Of a DNA stretch of 64,000 nucleotides, positions 10,677-21,345 are shown piece by piece. A program made the translations under genes and the position numbers. The notes beneath the pieces are model-generated. The model ran no database searches. It was not told the DNA's origin and worked only from the letters and a program-made list of their open reading frames with translations. Source of the stretch: Zygnema cylindricum (Eukaryota > Streptophyta > Zygnematophyceae > Zygnematales > Zygnemataceae); NCBI GenBank assembly GCA_037447655.1, contig JBBHKE010001017.1, positions 69,512-133,511 on the forward strand, in the 5' to 3' direction. How positions within the stretch are numbered: the first letter of the stretch is position 1; each line of letters opens with the position of its first letter.

Positions 10677-13021
10677 TGGCTTCCTCCTCGGAGGGCCCCA
10701 TGAGAAAAATACAATTCTGCTTTTCAGGGATAAAGGATACAATGTCCTTATCTCATTTCCGCATGTTGTATGATACCGAAATGCGCGATTTGGCATTTCG
10801 CTATCAAGATCGATTTGATCTTCGTGTAGCATTCTCTCTCCTTGGTCGGTACCTTAAAGGTTTGGCTCTCACCCTATATTCCCGCAAGTATAATAGTATA
10901 CTCGCGATGACAGAATTTTCCCCTCCTTTCGCTGGCACACCAGAGGTCATAGAACAAGTGGATATCCCGTTTCAAGCTGCTTTTCCCGAGGTCTTAGATG
11001 CCCAAGGTAATGTCCTAGTTCCCGCTGTCCCGGAAATTCCTCGGCAATATGTTGTGGCTGCACGTGCTGCTGTCCCAGCACGATTAGGGATGACGATTCC
11101 GTTGCGAGATCCCCTTTCGGTCATGTTTGATCTCCTAGAAGGGGAGTATCGAATGCAAAATCCAGATCAAGTGAAGGAACTGATGAACTTCGAACCTAAA
11201 CCGGGTGAAACCGCCCCCGCTCTACGTGCCCGTATGGAGACGTTACGGGAAGCCTTACCGGACTTAATGTCCGATGCGGAAGCTGTCCAAAAATTTGTTG
11301 GACAGTTTCGTGATCACTCAAAACGATTTATCCAAAATCATCTTACGTAGACATACGGCTTGAAATTTACCTTTGACTAGGCCGCCCAATATGCAGTTGA
11401 ATATGAGATGCAGTCGTGTTGGTGGGAAGCTCATGATCAATCGGAAGTTGCTTTCCCACTTCCCCCACCAAGCAACCCATGGCCCAACAATAGGCCTCCG
11501 AAAGTGCCTGCCATGGGAGCTCCACCGTTTAACCCTGGAAACAGATTATGTTTTCGTTGCGAGGAAACAGGGCATGAGGCTCGCATGTGTCTAGATAAGA
11601 CGGCCACATGCACTCACTGTCAGCAAATGGGACATTATGCCCATCGATGCCATATTAAAAATCTAGAGTTCTCATATCAGAATCAAATCAAGAATGGGGG
11701 TATTCCCGCCCGTTCTGCCAAGCCGGTCGCTCCGCCTAAGGAGACCGAGAAAGAATCTCCTCCTCTTAGAACTTCTTGTAGAGAGAGAGAAAAGTTAGAG
11801 CTGCAAGCTACTATGGCGGCTATGATAAAGGAACAGTTCGCAGCCTTCATGGCGGAAATGAAGCCGCAGTTTACAGGAATGGCCCGAACGGTCGTTCATA
11901 TGCCGACGTTGGCCGGTCGAACACTTCGGGAGTCTACCGTCCATCAACGAGCAGCCACGTTTGACCAAGGCTTGGCAGATCATAATCGAGTGGGAAAAGT
12001 AACAAATTCTCGAATTCCACTATCTTACGAGAAAGAAACTCTCTCCCCTCTTCCGGAAACGACTTCGGCTATTGTAGCGGAAGCACTTACAATCTTGGAT
12101 AGTACAATCCAAGATGCTCATCGCGTCAAGGAACGATTGAGCATCCTATCTTCTATGATTGACGACGTGCCTAAGGTCTCTCCTACTGTGGGTGAGGTAA
12201 CTGCAACCGCTGCTTTACGCGCGTTGCAGCTGAATCGCAATCTGTTAGCAGTCCAGCCAATTTCGGCGGACGAACGTCGTACATTGGATCCCCACATCAG
12301 TTTTCTTTATAACAACCGACACTCATTTACAGTCAATGGTGTCGCACCTTCCTTCCCTCTCATGGAAACCGGAGCAAAACCGGTGATCCTAGTATTCGGA
12401 TTTGCGTTGAAGCTTGGCCTCACAGCAGACAAGCTGCAACCCACAACCACACGGTTACTAACTTCAGCTGGTACCACGGAGCTAGTCCTTGGAATCACCA
12501 AGGACCCCCTCGTGTTTCGGTTTCAAACAGAAACCGAAACTGAATTTTCTGAAATTTCTTCACGTGCGCCCGTTACTAAGTGTAACGATTACGAATTATT
12601 GGTTGGCCAGGACGTTATATTTCGGGTTGGTGGCGGTGTAGATATGCATGACCAGACATTCTCTTACAGACCCAATCACTTTCTTGAGCGGAAGATTTGC
12701 CTTCCACTTATTTCGACACGGAAGCCCCAACCTACCATGGCTCATTCATCGAAAACACTTCCTGCTTATGCAGGTATCGACACATTAGATAGTGACGTCT
12801 CTCCATGTATCTCTCCATGTATTTTCCCGATCAACAAGAACACTTCTACTAGGACTTTGAGTTCTCAGGGTGCAGATTACATGCCTATTAGGGAGCATGC
12901 CAAGCTTGGTGCTTCGCGTTATTTGCAGGATTTGTCACTGGATTTGGATTCCAGAAGGATACTCACTACTGAGAAGACTCTCGATGCGCGTCTTCGCGGT
13001 CTTCCGAATTTGTTTCCTTAG
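10677..13021 (+). pseudogene. Gag-protease frame with fused pol tail, two stop codons
   Basis: A single frame opens with MASSSEGP at 10677, in a good start context (ACATGG); it is also open upstream to 10277. Stops at 11348-11350 and 11378-11380 interrupt it. After an N-terminal capsid-like region come two CCHC zinc knuckles (CFRCEETGHEARMC and CTHCQQMGHYAHRC, about 11550-11650). A retropepsin-like domain follows at about 12295-12720, with METGAKP where D(S/T)GA is expected, so the catalytic Asp is Glu. The end (about 12770-13021) resembles the segment between integrase and PHD finger of the element at 211-573. Thus RT, RNase H and integrase have been removed in frame. It is not functional as read. 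Confidence 0.8.
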
Positions 13022-13035
13022 CTCCACCGCACGCT

Positions 13036-13052
13036 AAGGAGCTGGGGGGGGG
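13036..13052 (+). other. Polypurine tract of gag-protease element
   Basis: AAGGAGCT followed by nine G lies 15 bp after the stop codon. The matching tract follows the stop of the PHD-type gypsy element (195-210, minus), which supports common ancestry of the two 3' ends. Confidence 0.65.
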
Positions 13053-13264
13053 AATAAATGGAACTCTCTCTCGGCTTCCCACTCACCTTTCACCTTTTAT
13101 CCTTTCCACCTATTATGTCATTTTTCCATTGTCATATTCATTTTAGCTTTGTATTATTATTCTTTTTGCTTCAGGATGTGCTTTGTTGTTGTCTATTCCA
13201 CGTTTTCTACTCGCCAGCTGGTTAGGTTGCATGTTTATTGGTTTGATTAGACACATGCACGACA

Positions 13265-16250
13265 CATAGTCAATCCCTTCTTTTAGGGTGAACCCCTTTG
13301 CTACCAATCGAGCCTTATACCTCTTTATGGTATTATCTCGGTTCAATTTTAGTTTAAACACCCATTTACACCCAATCGGTTTTCTGTCAAGAGGACAGTC
13401 TGCTAGTTCCCAAGTATTTGCTTCCATGATAGAGGCAATCTTATCATATATGGATCTAATGCATCTGTCTTTCTCCGGACTGTTTACTACCTCCGAGTAT
13501 GACTGAGGCTCATATGGGTGAGATAGCTTAGTTACCTTCTGAGTAGCATTTTTTTCCTGGATCCTTTTGCTGCTCCTTCTTCCCCCCTCAAACTTCAAAG
13601 TTGGGATAGAGGGAAGTCTTGGATTTCTCCTTACTGTCTCATCGGCTCCCCTATCTATCAAAGCCGGTTCGGGTCTATCCTCTTTTGTCTTCTCGAAGTT
13701 CATAGGAATATGCGAGGTTTTCTGTGGATTGATTGTGTCTTAGATCTCCCTTAAATCTGCAATCCGTCTTTCACTCATGTCCCCTTCGGGAAAGATGGAG
13801 TCCTCTTTACCATCAAACTCAAATCTGATTCTTATCTTTTAGGTATATTGAAAAGGGTCAAATGACTTCCCTTCATCAATGACAACAAGGTGTTTGACTA
13901 GGATGATATCTCTCTTTGCTAAGTCATAGACTCTATATCCCTTAACATCCTCATCATATCCTACAAAGTATCCAGGTTTTCCCTTAGCATCTAGTTTCCT
14001 GTTTTTCCTATCCGTGTGAAGATTGTAAACTTGGCTACCGAATACTTAAAGGTGAGGGATATCCGGTTTCCTTCCCACCCACCTCTTATAAGGTGTCATT
14101 CCCTTTACAGCTGAGGTAGGGACTCTATTCTTAATGTAGTTGGCACAGTTTATGGCCTCTGCCCAAAATCTCTTTCCGATTTTCTTGTCGGCCAACATGC
14201 TATATGCACTATCTCTAGTGTTTAGTTCAACCTCACTGCTACCCCATTTTGCTCCGCGTTATATGGTACATTTTTCTGGTGTTGAACTCCCTCATCTCTG
14301 AAATACTCCTCAAACTAGTTAAAGGTATATTCCCCCCCTATTATCACTCCTTATTCTTTTAATGGGGGTTCCATGCAACTTTTCACTCTAGGCTTTATAT
14401 TCTTTGAAGTAAGTTAATGTTTCAGACTTTGTTTTGAGAAAGTATACTCTAAAGTATCTAGACAAGTCATCGGTTATTATCAACATAAACCTCTTTCCTC
14501 TAAACGAGGGTACTTTTGCGGGTCCCCAAATATCTTTGTGTACTAGATCTAGTACTTTCTCACCTCTATATGTGGCGGCTTTTGGAAAGGGAAGTTTGTG
14601 AGCCTTACTTTGAGCACATTTACTACGACCATTCATCATTTTATTATCCCCAAACTGAATGCCTTTTACTACCCCAAGCTTTTTAATTTCCCTCAACCTA
14701 TCAAAATGCACTTGCTCCAATTGTTTATGCCAAATCATCAACTTTGGAACACCAACATAATAAGCATTCTTCTTTTCATTACTCGGGTTAAGCCTAAACA
14801 TTCCTTGGCTACCCTTATTTGACGTGAAGTAAACTTCATCCCCATACTTAGCTGTAAAGACTCCCTTTCTAGTGAAGGTATGAAACTCTTTGTCAAAAAC
14901 ATAGACGTAGAGTCAAGATTTTTACTCAACTGAGGAATGTAGAGTACATCTGAGAATGTGAGTATAGTATTCTTACCCTCAACTAAGACTTTCAAATCTA
15001 CCAACCCTGCTAGATCTGTAGTAACCACTCTCCCATCCCTATACTCTATCTCTACAGTAGGGATTTTTCTTAGCTTAGTGAAGAGTTCCTTATCATGACA
15101 CATTTGCATGGATGCACCTGAGTTAATGATCCATCCTTCCTATGGAACTTCTCGAATTGCTCTAAGGGCACACTTTTGTCTCCGAGGGATCTCCTTCTCC
15201 TCTAGACTCTCGTTAAGAAGTAGCTCCCCATCCTCCTCAGAAGACTCATCCTTGATTTCTCCTTTCACTTTTGTGACCACAAGTGCGTTTTTCTTCCCTC
15301 CGGAAGAACCTCCTCCACGGAATTCTTGGAGCCTCAGCTCCGACAGCTAGGTAGAATCTGCGATAAAGTGTCTCGACTTTTTGCAAAAGTGACAAAGGCC
15401 CTTTAGGGGCTTTGGTCCTCCAGACTGATCTCTTTCCCCTTTGTAAAGTTTCTTCGGGTCCTTCCCCCATCGGTCCTTTCTTGCAGCTAGAGCTTGAATG
15501 CTCTTTCCCCCAATCTACATGATATTTTCCTGCACAAGTATCATCCGGACCACTGTATTCTATTTCTATGAACTATTAGTCATTTCCAGTACTCTGTTTA
15601 CTATGTTCTGATACTCGTCAAGTAACTTCATGATGAGAGTGTTTACTTTCATTTTCATTGTACCTGTCCATACGGCACTTTCCATCTCCATATACAAACA
15701 AGAAAGATCATTACAATAATCTAACAACTATCCTTCTTTATAAGTGTAACTCCCTAGCTTTTGCTTAGCCAACTAGAGCTCCTGAATAGTACAAGCTCTA
15801 TGAATCTCCACCAAACTCTCCCACAACTCCTCGGCCTTGTAAATGTGAAGGTGAGGGGTGGCCAAAGCTTGAGTGAGGTGCATTAGAATGAAGTTGTTAG
15901 CAGCCATGTTTACGTCTTCCCACAATTAAGTATTGTTCTCCACGGTCTTCACGGCCGCTGATCCCGATCCCATGGGAATAGGGGTGAGGGATGTCTCCTT
16001 CCCTTTCACCTTTTCGGACACACTGCTGTCCCCATCACGTGCCTCTTCTGCGGAAGCAGTCGCTATTGCAGAAACACCTTACTCCTCCAAATCTTGGCGG
16101 ATTTCCCGAAGGTGGACATTTCACTTGTCAACTGACGATACCCCAATATCGTTTTTCGCACAAAGCCCTCATCATCTTGGCTACCCAATAGATGAACCCT
16201 GTTCCATTGAAGGTGGGCACCCTAGAGGGTGGGCCCATAACCTAAAATTT
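13265..16250 (-). pseudogene. Copia-A gag, protease, integrase and RT N-terminus, decayed
   Basis: Minus strand, read from 16250 downward. A gag start (VMGPP, then PTFNGTGFIYW) is followed by a damaged zinc knuckle (CHFCKKSRHF, about 15390). The protease motif is NSGAS instead of DSGAS (about 15110-15125). Integrase follows, with WHKQLEQVHF (the zinc-binding His is damaged), LVHKDIWGP and ITDDLSRY. The integrase tail is YFVGYDEDVKGYRVYD, about 13900-13970. RT then begins with WKLADCP-like residues, GCKWVFK and RLVAKGFTLKEGIDY. The frame is broken by many stops and shifts. The protease and RT catalytic Asp changes show that this copy is dead. RT continues at 6729 on the other side of the nested insertion. 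Confidence 0.87.
16230..16242 (-). other. Copia-A primer-binding site, half-tRNA type
   Basis: On the minus strand GGTTATGGGCCCA lies eight bases inside the 5' LTR. It is complementary to the anticodon stem-loop region of initiator tRNA-Met (TGGGCCCATAACC), the cleaved-tRNA primer site known from Drosophila copia, and not to the tRNA 3' end. Confidence 0.8.
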
Positions 16251-17010
16251 TGTGTCCTCCATTGGACTAAAAAATACAGGAAGCCTCTAGATACTATTTA
16301 ACTAACCCACTTCAAGCAACAACTTCTGTTGCCCATGAATGCAAACTGACAGTTTGACTGCACGCGTGTGCAGCTTGGACTCTCCTGAGTCTGTATCAAA
16401 AAGAATCACTGAAAACGGCTAACCAACCAATAAGTTATGAGCCACAAAAAAAAACCAATTTTATACAAAGCTCTCTTAGAGAGAGGTGACTATCTACCAA
16501 ATTTTCCTAAGCCCTAAATCCCTCTCATTACCCCTATCTACTGAAGTACGGACCAATCACATGACTGTAAAGTAGAGAAAGGTACTATGGGTGGTGTCTT
16601 TTCTGTACAGCTTGTGTACGACAAGGCCACTAAGCAGAAGCGTGTCACTTTTCCACTCGTCCGTATGTTCCTCGGAATTCCTGCGACCAAATGTTATCAC
16701 TCCACATGGCGCAAGGTCATGCCACGTACATTAACGTCAAAGTGACCATTGCGCGCTCTTGGCAGTGATATGCGCCATCGGATTAAATCCGACATTAAAT
16801 GTGGACCATCGAACAAATGTCGGATTCATTTCTTTCGTGAAAAATAACGTCCGCAGTAAAATACTTTAACTAGTTCTATGTTCCTTTGTTCACTTTTCAG
16901 TTAATCGGTTTCATGATCATGTATTATTTTAAATACTTATCACACCCTATCTAATTTAACGGACTTCACAAATGACTGGTTAGAGCTACCAGCTACGTCG
17001 TACTCTACCG
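16251..17010 (-). repeat. 5' LTR of copia-A, truncated
   Basis: Matches the LTR at 4371-5373 from its inner end (TGTGTCCTCC on plus) to about CTCTACC at 17009, then stops abruptly where copia-B sequence begins. About 240 bp of the LTR's transcription-start side are missing, so this copia-A lost its promoter. Confidence 0.85.
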
Positions 17011-18071
17011 GACAGATTGGTGAGTGACACAAACTTCCAAAAAAAAAGGGTTACTGAAATAGGAAAAGTTGAAGGAAGTGAAGGGCAACAGAAAATGAAA
17101 GTGGAAGAAACTAAAAATAGTGTGGTCACCAAAGATAGTGTGGAGAAGGAAGAAAGTGAAAAAGATTTGGTTTTTGTGACTCTTTTTTGTGATAGATTAG
17201 TGGGTGAAAATGACTTACAAGGGGATGAGATTCTTAAAGAAAAGGGAGTAAAAGATAGTGAAGTACATTTAAAAGTGGATGCAGAATATTCTTTAGATAT
17301 AGAACATACTGAACTTAAAACAAAACTGAAATAAAGACCGAGAAAAGATGATAAGAAATTTAAAGAAAGGGAGGAGAACGATGAGAGAGAAAATAGCGGA
17401 TCAACACAAAATGGGAAAACACAAATAGAAAAGAGAAAGAGAAAAGTGTCATTGACGTGCAGAGGAATCAAAATGAAAAACTTAAGGATAATAACTTTAC
17501 AGGGGAATGGTAAAACTACGGAAAAAGACCAAAAGTTAGTAAGGAGGATCACACTTTATAGAAGTAATGGGGAGGCAACTTATGGAAAAAACACAAAGTC
17601 TAGGAGGAGATCAGAATGTAGTAAGAAAACAAAAAGAAGATACAGATTACGGAAGACCAACTGGAAAAGAAACCAACTCCAAAGGCAATAACACAATAGA
17701 CCGGAAAAGTTATTTTTGAGGTGGAAACATCGACAACTTCAAAGTGAAATATCATTGTTGAAACGGGAGACAAATTGGAGACGCTAAAAGTCCGACAAAA
17801 TCTTAGAGTTGCTAGTATATGTATGCTTAAAACTAACACATCCAAAACTTAGGAGGAGTGTTGTTTTTGTAAAGTTTTGGATGTTTAGTAGTGAAGGTTG
17901 TGAGAGGGAATTTCCGAACTTATAATAATTTTCTTAGTCCCAACATAAGTTTAAACCTGAATAACATTAAACAGAGAATACTTTTCTTAGTCCCAACATC
18001 AGTTTAAACCTCAATTACATTAAAAAGTTATGTAGACTGAGTGAAGTACTGAGTCTAAAGTTGTAGGGGAG
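17011..18071 (+). mobile_element. Copia-B partial internal region (left unit of tandem)
   Basis: Near-identical to 20338-21345: a Lys/Glu-rich gag C-terminal coding segment (17017-17334 and 17446-17691 in broken frames) and the region before the LTR. A 53-bp local duplication (TTCTTAGTCCCAACAT... appearing twice near 17930-18010) distinguishes it from the right copy. It begins abruptly inside the gag tail, fused to the copia-A LTR. Confidence 0.85.
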
Positions 18072-19383
18072 TGTTGTGATTTGAAAACTTTAGTACTAAG
18101 TAAATTGGTTAGTTGGAGAGAGATTGTTACTTAGAATAGTTTTGAGGAATGTCTGAATAAACACTTCAGTACTTACCACTAATAGTGTGACAGTCACTCA
18201 AAGTACAAAAGAGTGTAATGTACTTTGTTGGGACACGCGGCGTCAGCTGACGGCGGATCAAATTTATCCAGTACAGAATTCGAAGGTAACCTATAAAGTG
18301 ACACATGACAAATCAGACGGACAGGAATGCGCGTGTCGAAAAAATGAATGAACAGAGTACAGATGCAGGAATGAACGGCGGATACGAATCGTGTCAACGG
18401 ATGCGATTCAAAATGGGACCACATTGGGACAAAAGTAATTGGACGCGTGTCGTCCAGCGCGAAGACATATCTTACATCTTACGGCGTTCCGCAAATTCCA
18501 AAACGATCTTAAACCGACGTTAAGAGAATCATTCAAACCAGAGTACATCAACGGCGTAGGAAGTGTGACAGGACCACAGTTGACTAAGCATGTCTCGTCG
18601 CTTTGCGCGACCGACTTGCTTCCAGGAGTTTTCAGTTTTGTGCGTACAAACATTTAGACGTACTGGCCAATTGCTGACTAAGCAAGTGGCATAATTTATG
18701 TACGGACCATATTTGTAAATATCCGAAATAAACGTAATTTGTATGTTATGAATTAATAATTTGTGTTACCATAATGAAATAGGATAAAAATTATAATTAG
18801 GGTTTGGACGTATTGTCGGTACAGTAAACGTACCGTTGACGTACAATGTCTTTATTAGTGTACAGTACTTGTTACACGTGTAGTTCTTTGATTAGTGTAG
18901 AGCTTAGTTGATGAATAGGTGAGTATAAATTGTAGGACTTAGTTTGATTTCAGCATCAGCTAAGTTTATCAAGGTAATGGCAGATTGTTTTTGTGCATTT
19001 TTGACCTGTCAGTGTGATCACTTTGATTATTATCTTGATATTGAACTTTGTGTGTATGTTCTATGATATAGAAACTATATGGTTGGGTGGTTTCATTCTG
19101 TTCTGCTGTTTCTGTAATATTCTGTGAGAGATTTAATTGGTTAGTTTGAAAAGCTGTCAGCTGTTTTTGGGAAACTTTGGAGCTCATATCTTTTGGATTC
19201 ATTTGTGGATCAGGCTGTAACTTTGGGAGGTTATAGTGTCAAGTACATACGGCATAGAGGTGCAGTTTGAGATGCTTTTGTATATTGTGGAGTAATCTGT
19301 GTTGTCTGAAACACAACTATTTTGGGGTAGTATATGGTTTTTTTCCGTGAGTAATCCATGGCTGAAATAGGCCAAGGACAACA
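18072..19383 (+). repeat. Copia-B LTR, central copy (1,312 bp)
   Basis: It starts TGTTGTGATTTG after a purine run (TAGGGGAG) and ends GACAACA, with inverted termini TGTTGT/ACAACA. The copy at 21346-22657 is exactly as long (1,312 bp), which supports these boundaries over an alternative start at 17859/21186 that follows AGGAGGAG. The ATG at 19358 at the LTR end opens the gag frame. Confidence 0.82.
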
Positions 19384-20913
19384 GGTTATGGGCCCACGCC
19401 CATGGTTGCCCATATTTGATGGATCTAACTATTACTACTGGAAGAGTGTGCTCGAGAGCTACTTCGAGATGGTGGAGCTAATGGATGTGGTGGATGGAAC
19501 TTCAACCGAAACATCAATTGGATGGGAAAAGAATAACCGTGAGTGTTTAACGATTATCAAGAACTCCTTGACAGAGAAACTGGTAATGTCATTCCTAAGT
19601 TTTAAGAATGCAGCTGAATTATAGAAGTGCTTAGAATGTACGTATGCAAAGACTTCAGTATATCATTGGCTTAGTAATGTTACAAAAATAGTTGAATACA
19701 AGTATGTAGGAGGTAGTATGGAGAAATAGTGTCTTGACCTAGAAGTATTGTTTGTAGAAAATGACTTGGCAGGAGGAAACTTTACAGATGCTCAACAAGC
19801 TCTCTTGTTAATGAGAAGCCTACCCAAAGAATATAAGAGTGCAAAAGATAGATTAACTTTAATTGATAAAAAGGAATGAAACTTTATTCTAGCAAGAAGG
19901 TTTGTTTTATTTGAAAAAGATTGGAAAAAGTTTTTTGAAGGGAATATGGAGGTCTCTAAGTCTCAGTTTCAGAAAATTAGAAGTATTAGCGGAAATGGAC
20001 CTAAAAATTGTTTTTACTGTAATGATTTAGGACATACCTTCAAGGTATGTCCATCATATAAAAGTGCATGTGTTACAGGAATTTCAAAGATGGATGGGAC
20101 AAAAACAAAGTTATACCCTCAACAAGGAGGGAAGTAAGCGCTTTCATGAGTGAGGGACAAGCTCCATCAGATGACAAAAGGCCTACACCTTCGGTCGACA
20201 AATATGTTTACTTACCGAATGTTTATGTTTTTCAAAATATGGTGAAAGAGGAACGAGAAGGAAGATTTGTTGCCACGGAAAATGGAGTGGAGGAAGAAGT
20301 AACAGAAAAGGTTTTGTCTACTGTCAATGTTTCGGATGACAGATTGGTGAGTGACACAAACTTCAAAAAAAAAAAAGTTACTCAAATAGGAGAAGTTGAA
20401 GGAAGTGAAGGGCAACACAAAATGAAAGTGGAAGAAACTAAAAATAGTGTGGTCACCAAAGATAGTGTGAAGAAGGAAGAAAGTGAAAAATATTTGGTTT
20501 TTGTGACTCTTTGTTGTGATAGATTAGTGGGTGAAAATGACTTACAAGGGGATGATATTCTTGAAGAAATGGGAGTAAAAGATAGTGAAGTACACTTAAA
20601 AGTGGATGCAAAATATTCTTTAGATATAGAACATATTGACCTGAAAACAAAACTGAAAGAAAGATCGAGAAAAGATGATAAGAAATTTAGAGAAACGGAG
20701 GAGAATGATGAGAGAGAAAATGGTGGAGTAACACAAAATGGGAAAACACAAATAGAAAAGAGAAAGAGAAAAGTGTCATTGAAGTGCAGAGGAATCAAAA
20801 TGAAAAACTTTAGGATAATAACTCTACAAGGGAATGGTATAACTACGGAAAAAGACCAAAAATTAGTAATAAGGATCACACTTTATATAAGTAATGGGGA
20901 GGCAACTTATTGA
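19358..20913 (+). pseudogene. Copia-B gag, decayed, with no pol
   Basis: A Ty1/copia-type gag (retrotransposon gag of the UBN2 kind). It starts MAEIGQGQQVMGP at the LTR end, with PIFDGSNYYYWKSVL typical of the family. A single zinc knuckle (CFYCNDLGHTFKVC, about 20010-20050) is followed by a Lys/Glu/Ser/Thr-rich C-terminal half in a shifted frame (20068-20913). In-frame stops at 19622-19624, about 19728 and about 19877 break the N-terminal half. No protease, integrase or RT follows before the 3' LTR. The element can only have moved with enzymes from elsewhere. Confidence 0.8.
19384..19396 (+). other. Copia-B primer-binding site, half-tRNA type
   Basis: GGTTATGGGCCCA immediately follows the LTR, complementary to the initiator tRNA-Met anticodon region, as in copia-A. 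It lies inside the gag reading frame, where it encodes part of QVMGP. Confidence 0.82.
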
Positions 20914-21345
20914 AAACGCACAAAGTCTAGGAGGAGATCAGAATGTAGTAAGAAATAAAAAAGAAGATACAGATTACGGAAGACCATTTGGAAAAGAAAC
21001 CAGCTCCAAAGGCGACAACACAATAGACCGGAAAAGTTATTTTTGAGGTGGAAACATCGACAACTTCAAAGTGAAATATCACTGTTGAAACGGGAGACAA
21101 ATTGGAGTGGCTAAAAGTCTGACAAAATCTTAGAGTTGATAGTATATGTATGCTTAAAACTAACACATCCAAAACTTAGGAGGAGTGTTGTTTTTGTAAA
21201 GTTTTGGATGTTTAGTAATGAAGGTTATGAGAGGGAATTTCCGAACTTAGAATAATTTTCTTAGTCCCAGCATCAGTATGTACCTAAATTACAATAAAGA
21301 GTTATGTAGACTGAGTGAAGTACTAAGTCTAAAGTTTTAGGGGAG
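20914..21345 (+). mobile_element. Copia-B internal 3' region with polypurine tract
   Basis: Non-coding or broken-frame sequence between the gag end and the 3' LTR, ending in TTTTAGGGGAG (21335-21345). A second purine run, AGGAGGAG at 21178-21185, could be an auxiliary polypurine tract. Confidence 0.65.

Larger units (their letters stand above)
6730..13264 (+). mobile_element. Gag-protease retrotransposon inserted in copia-A
   Basis: The element begins TGTCATGCC and ends GCACGACA (TGTC...GACA) and is flanked by CATA duplications. It has a long 5' non-coding region of about 3.9 kb, a gag-protease frame at 10677-13021, a polypurine tract at 13036-13052 and a 3' tail of about 210 bp. No RT, RNase H or integrase is present. 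The 5' end recurs at 1629 and the 3' end recurs, related, at 1-210. No terminal direct repeat (LTR pair) is visible by eye between 6730-10676 and 13053-13264, which is odd for an LTR element. It is probably non-autonomous and moved by a relative such as the PHD-type gypsy element. Confidence 0.8.

Noticed and set aside
17017-17691. Possible separate Lys/Glu-rich host gene
   Set aside because: It is a second copy of the copia-B gag tail (20338-20913) within the tandem array.
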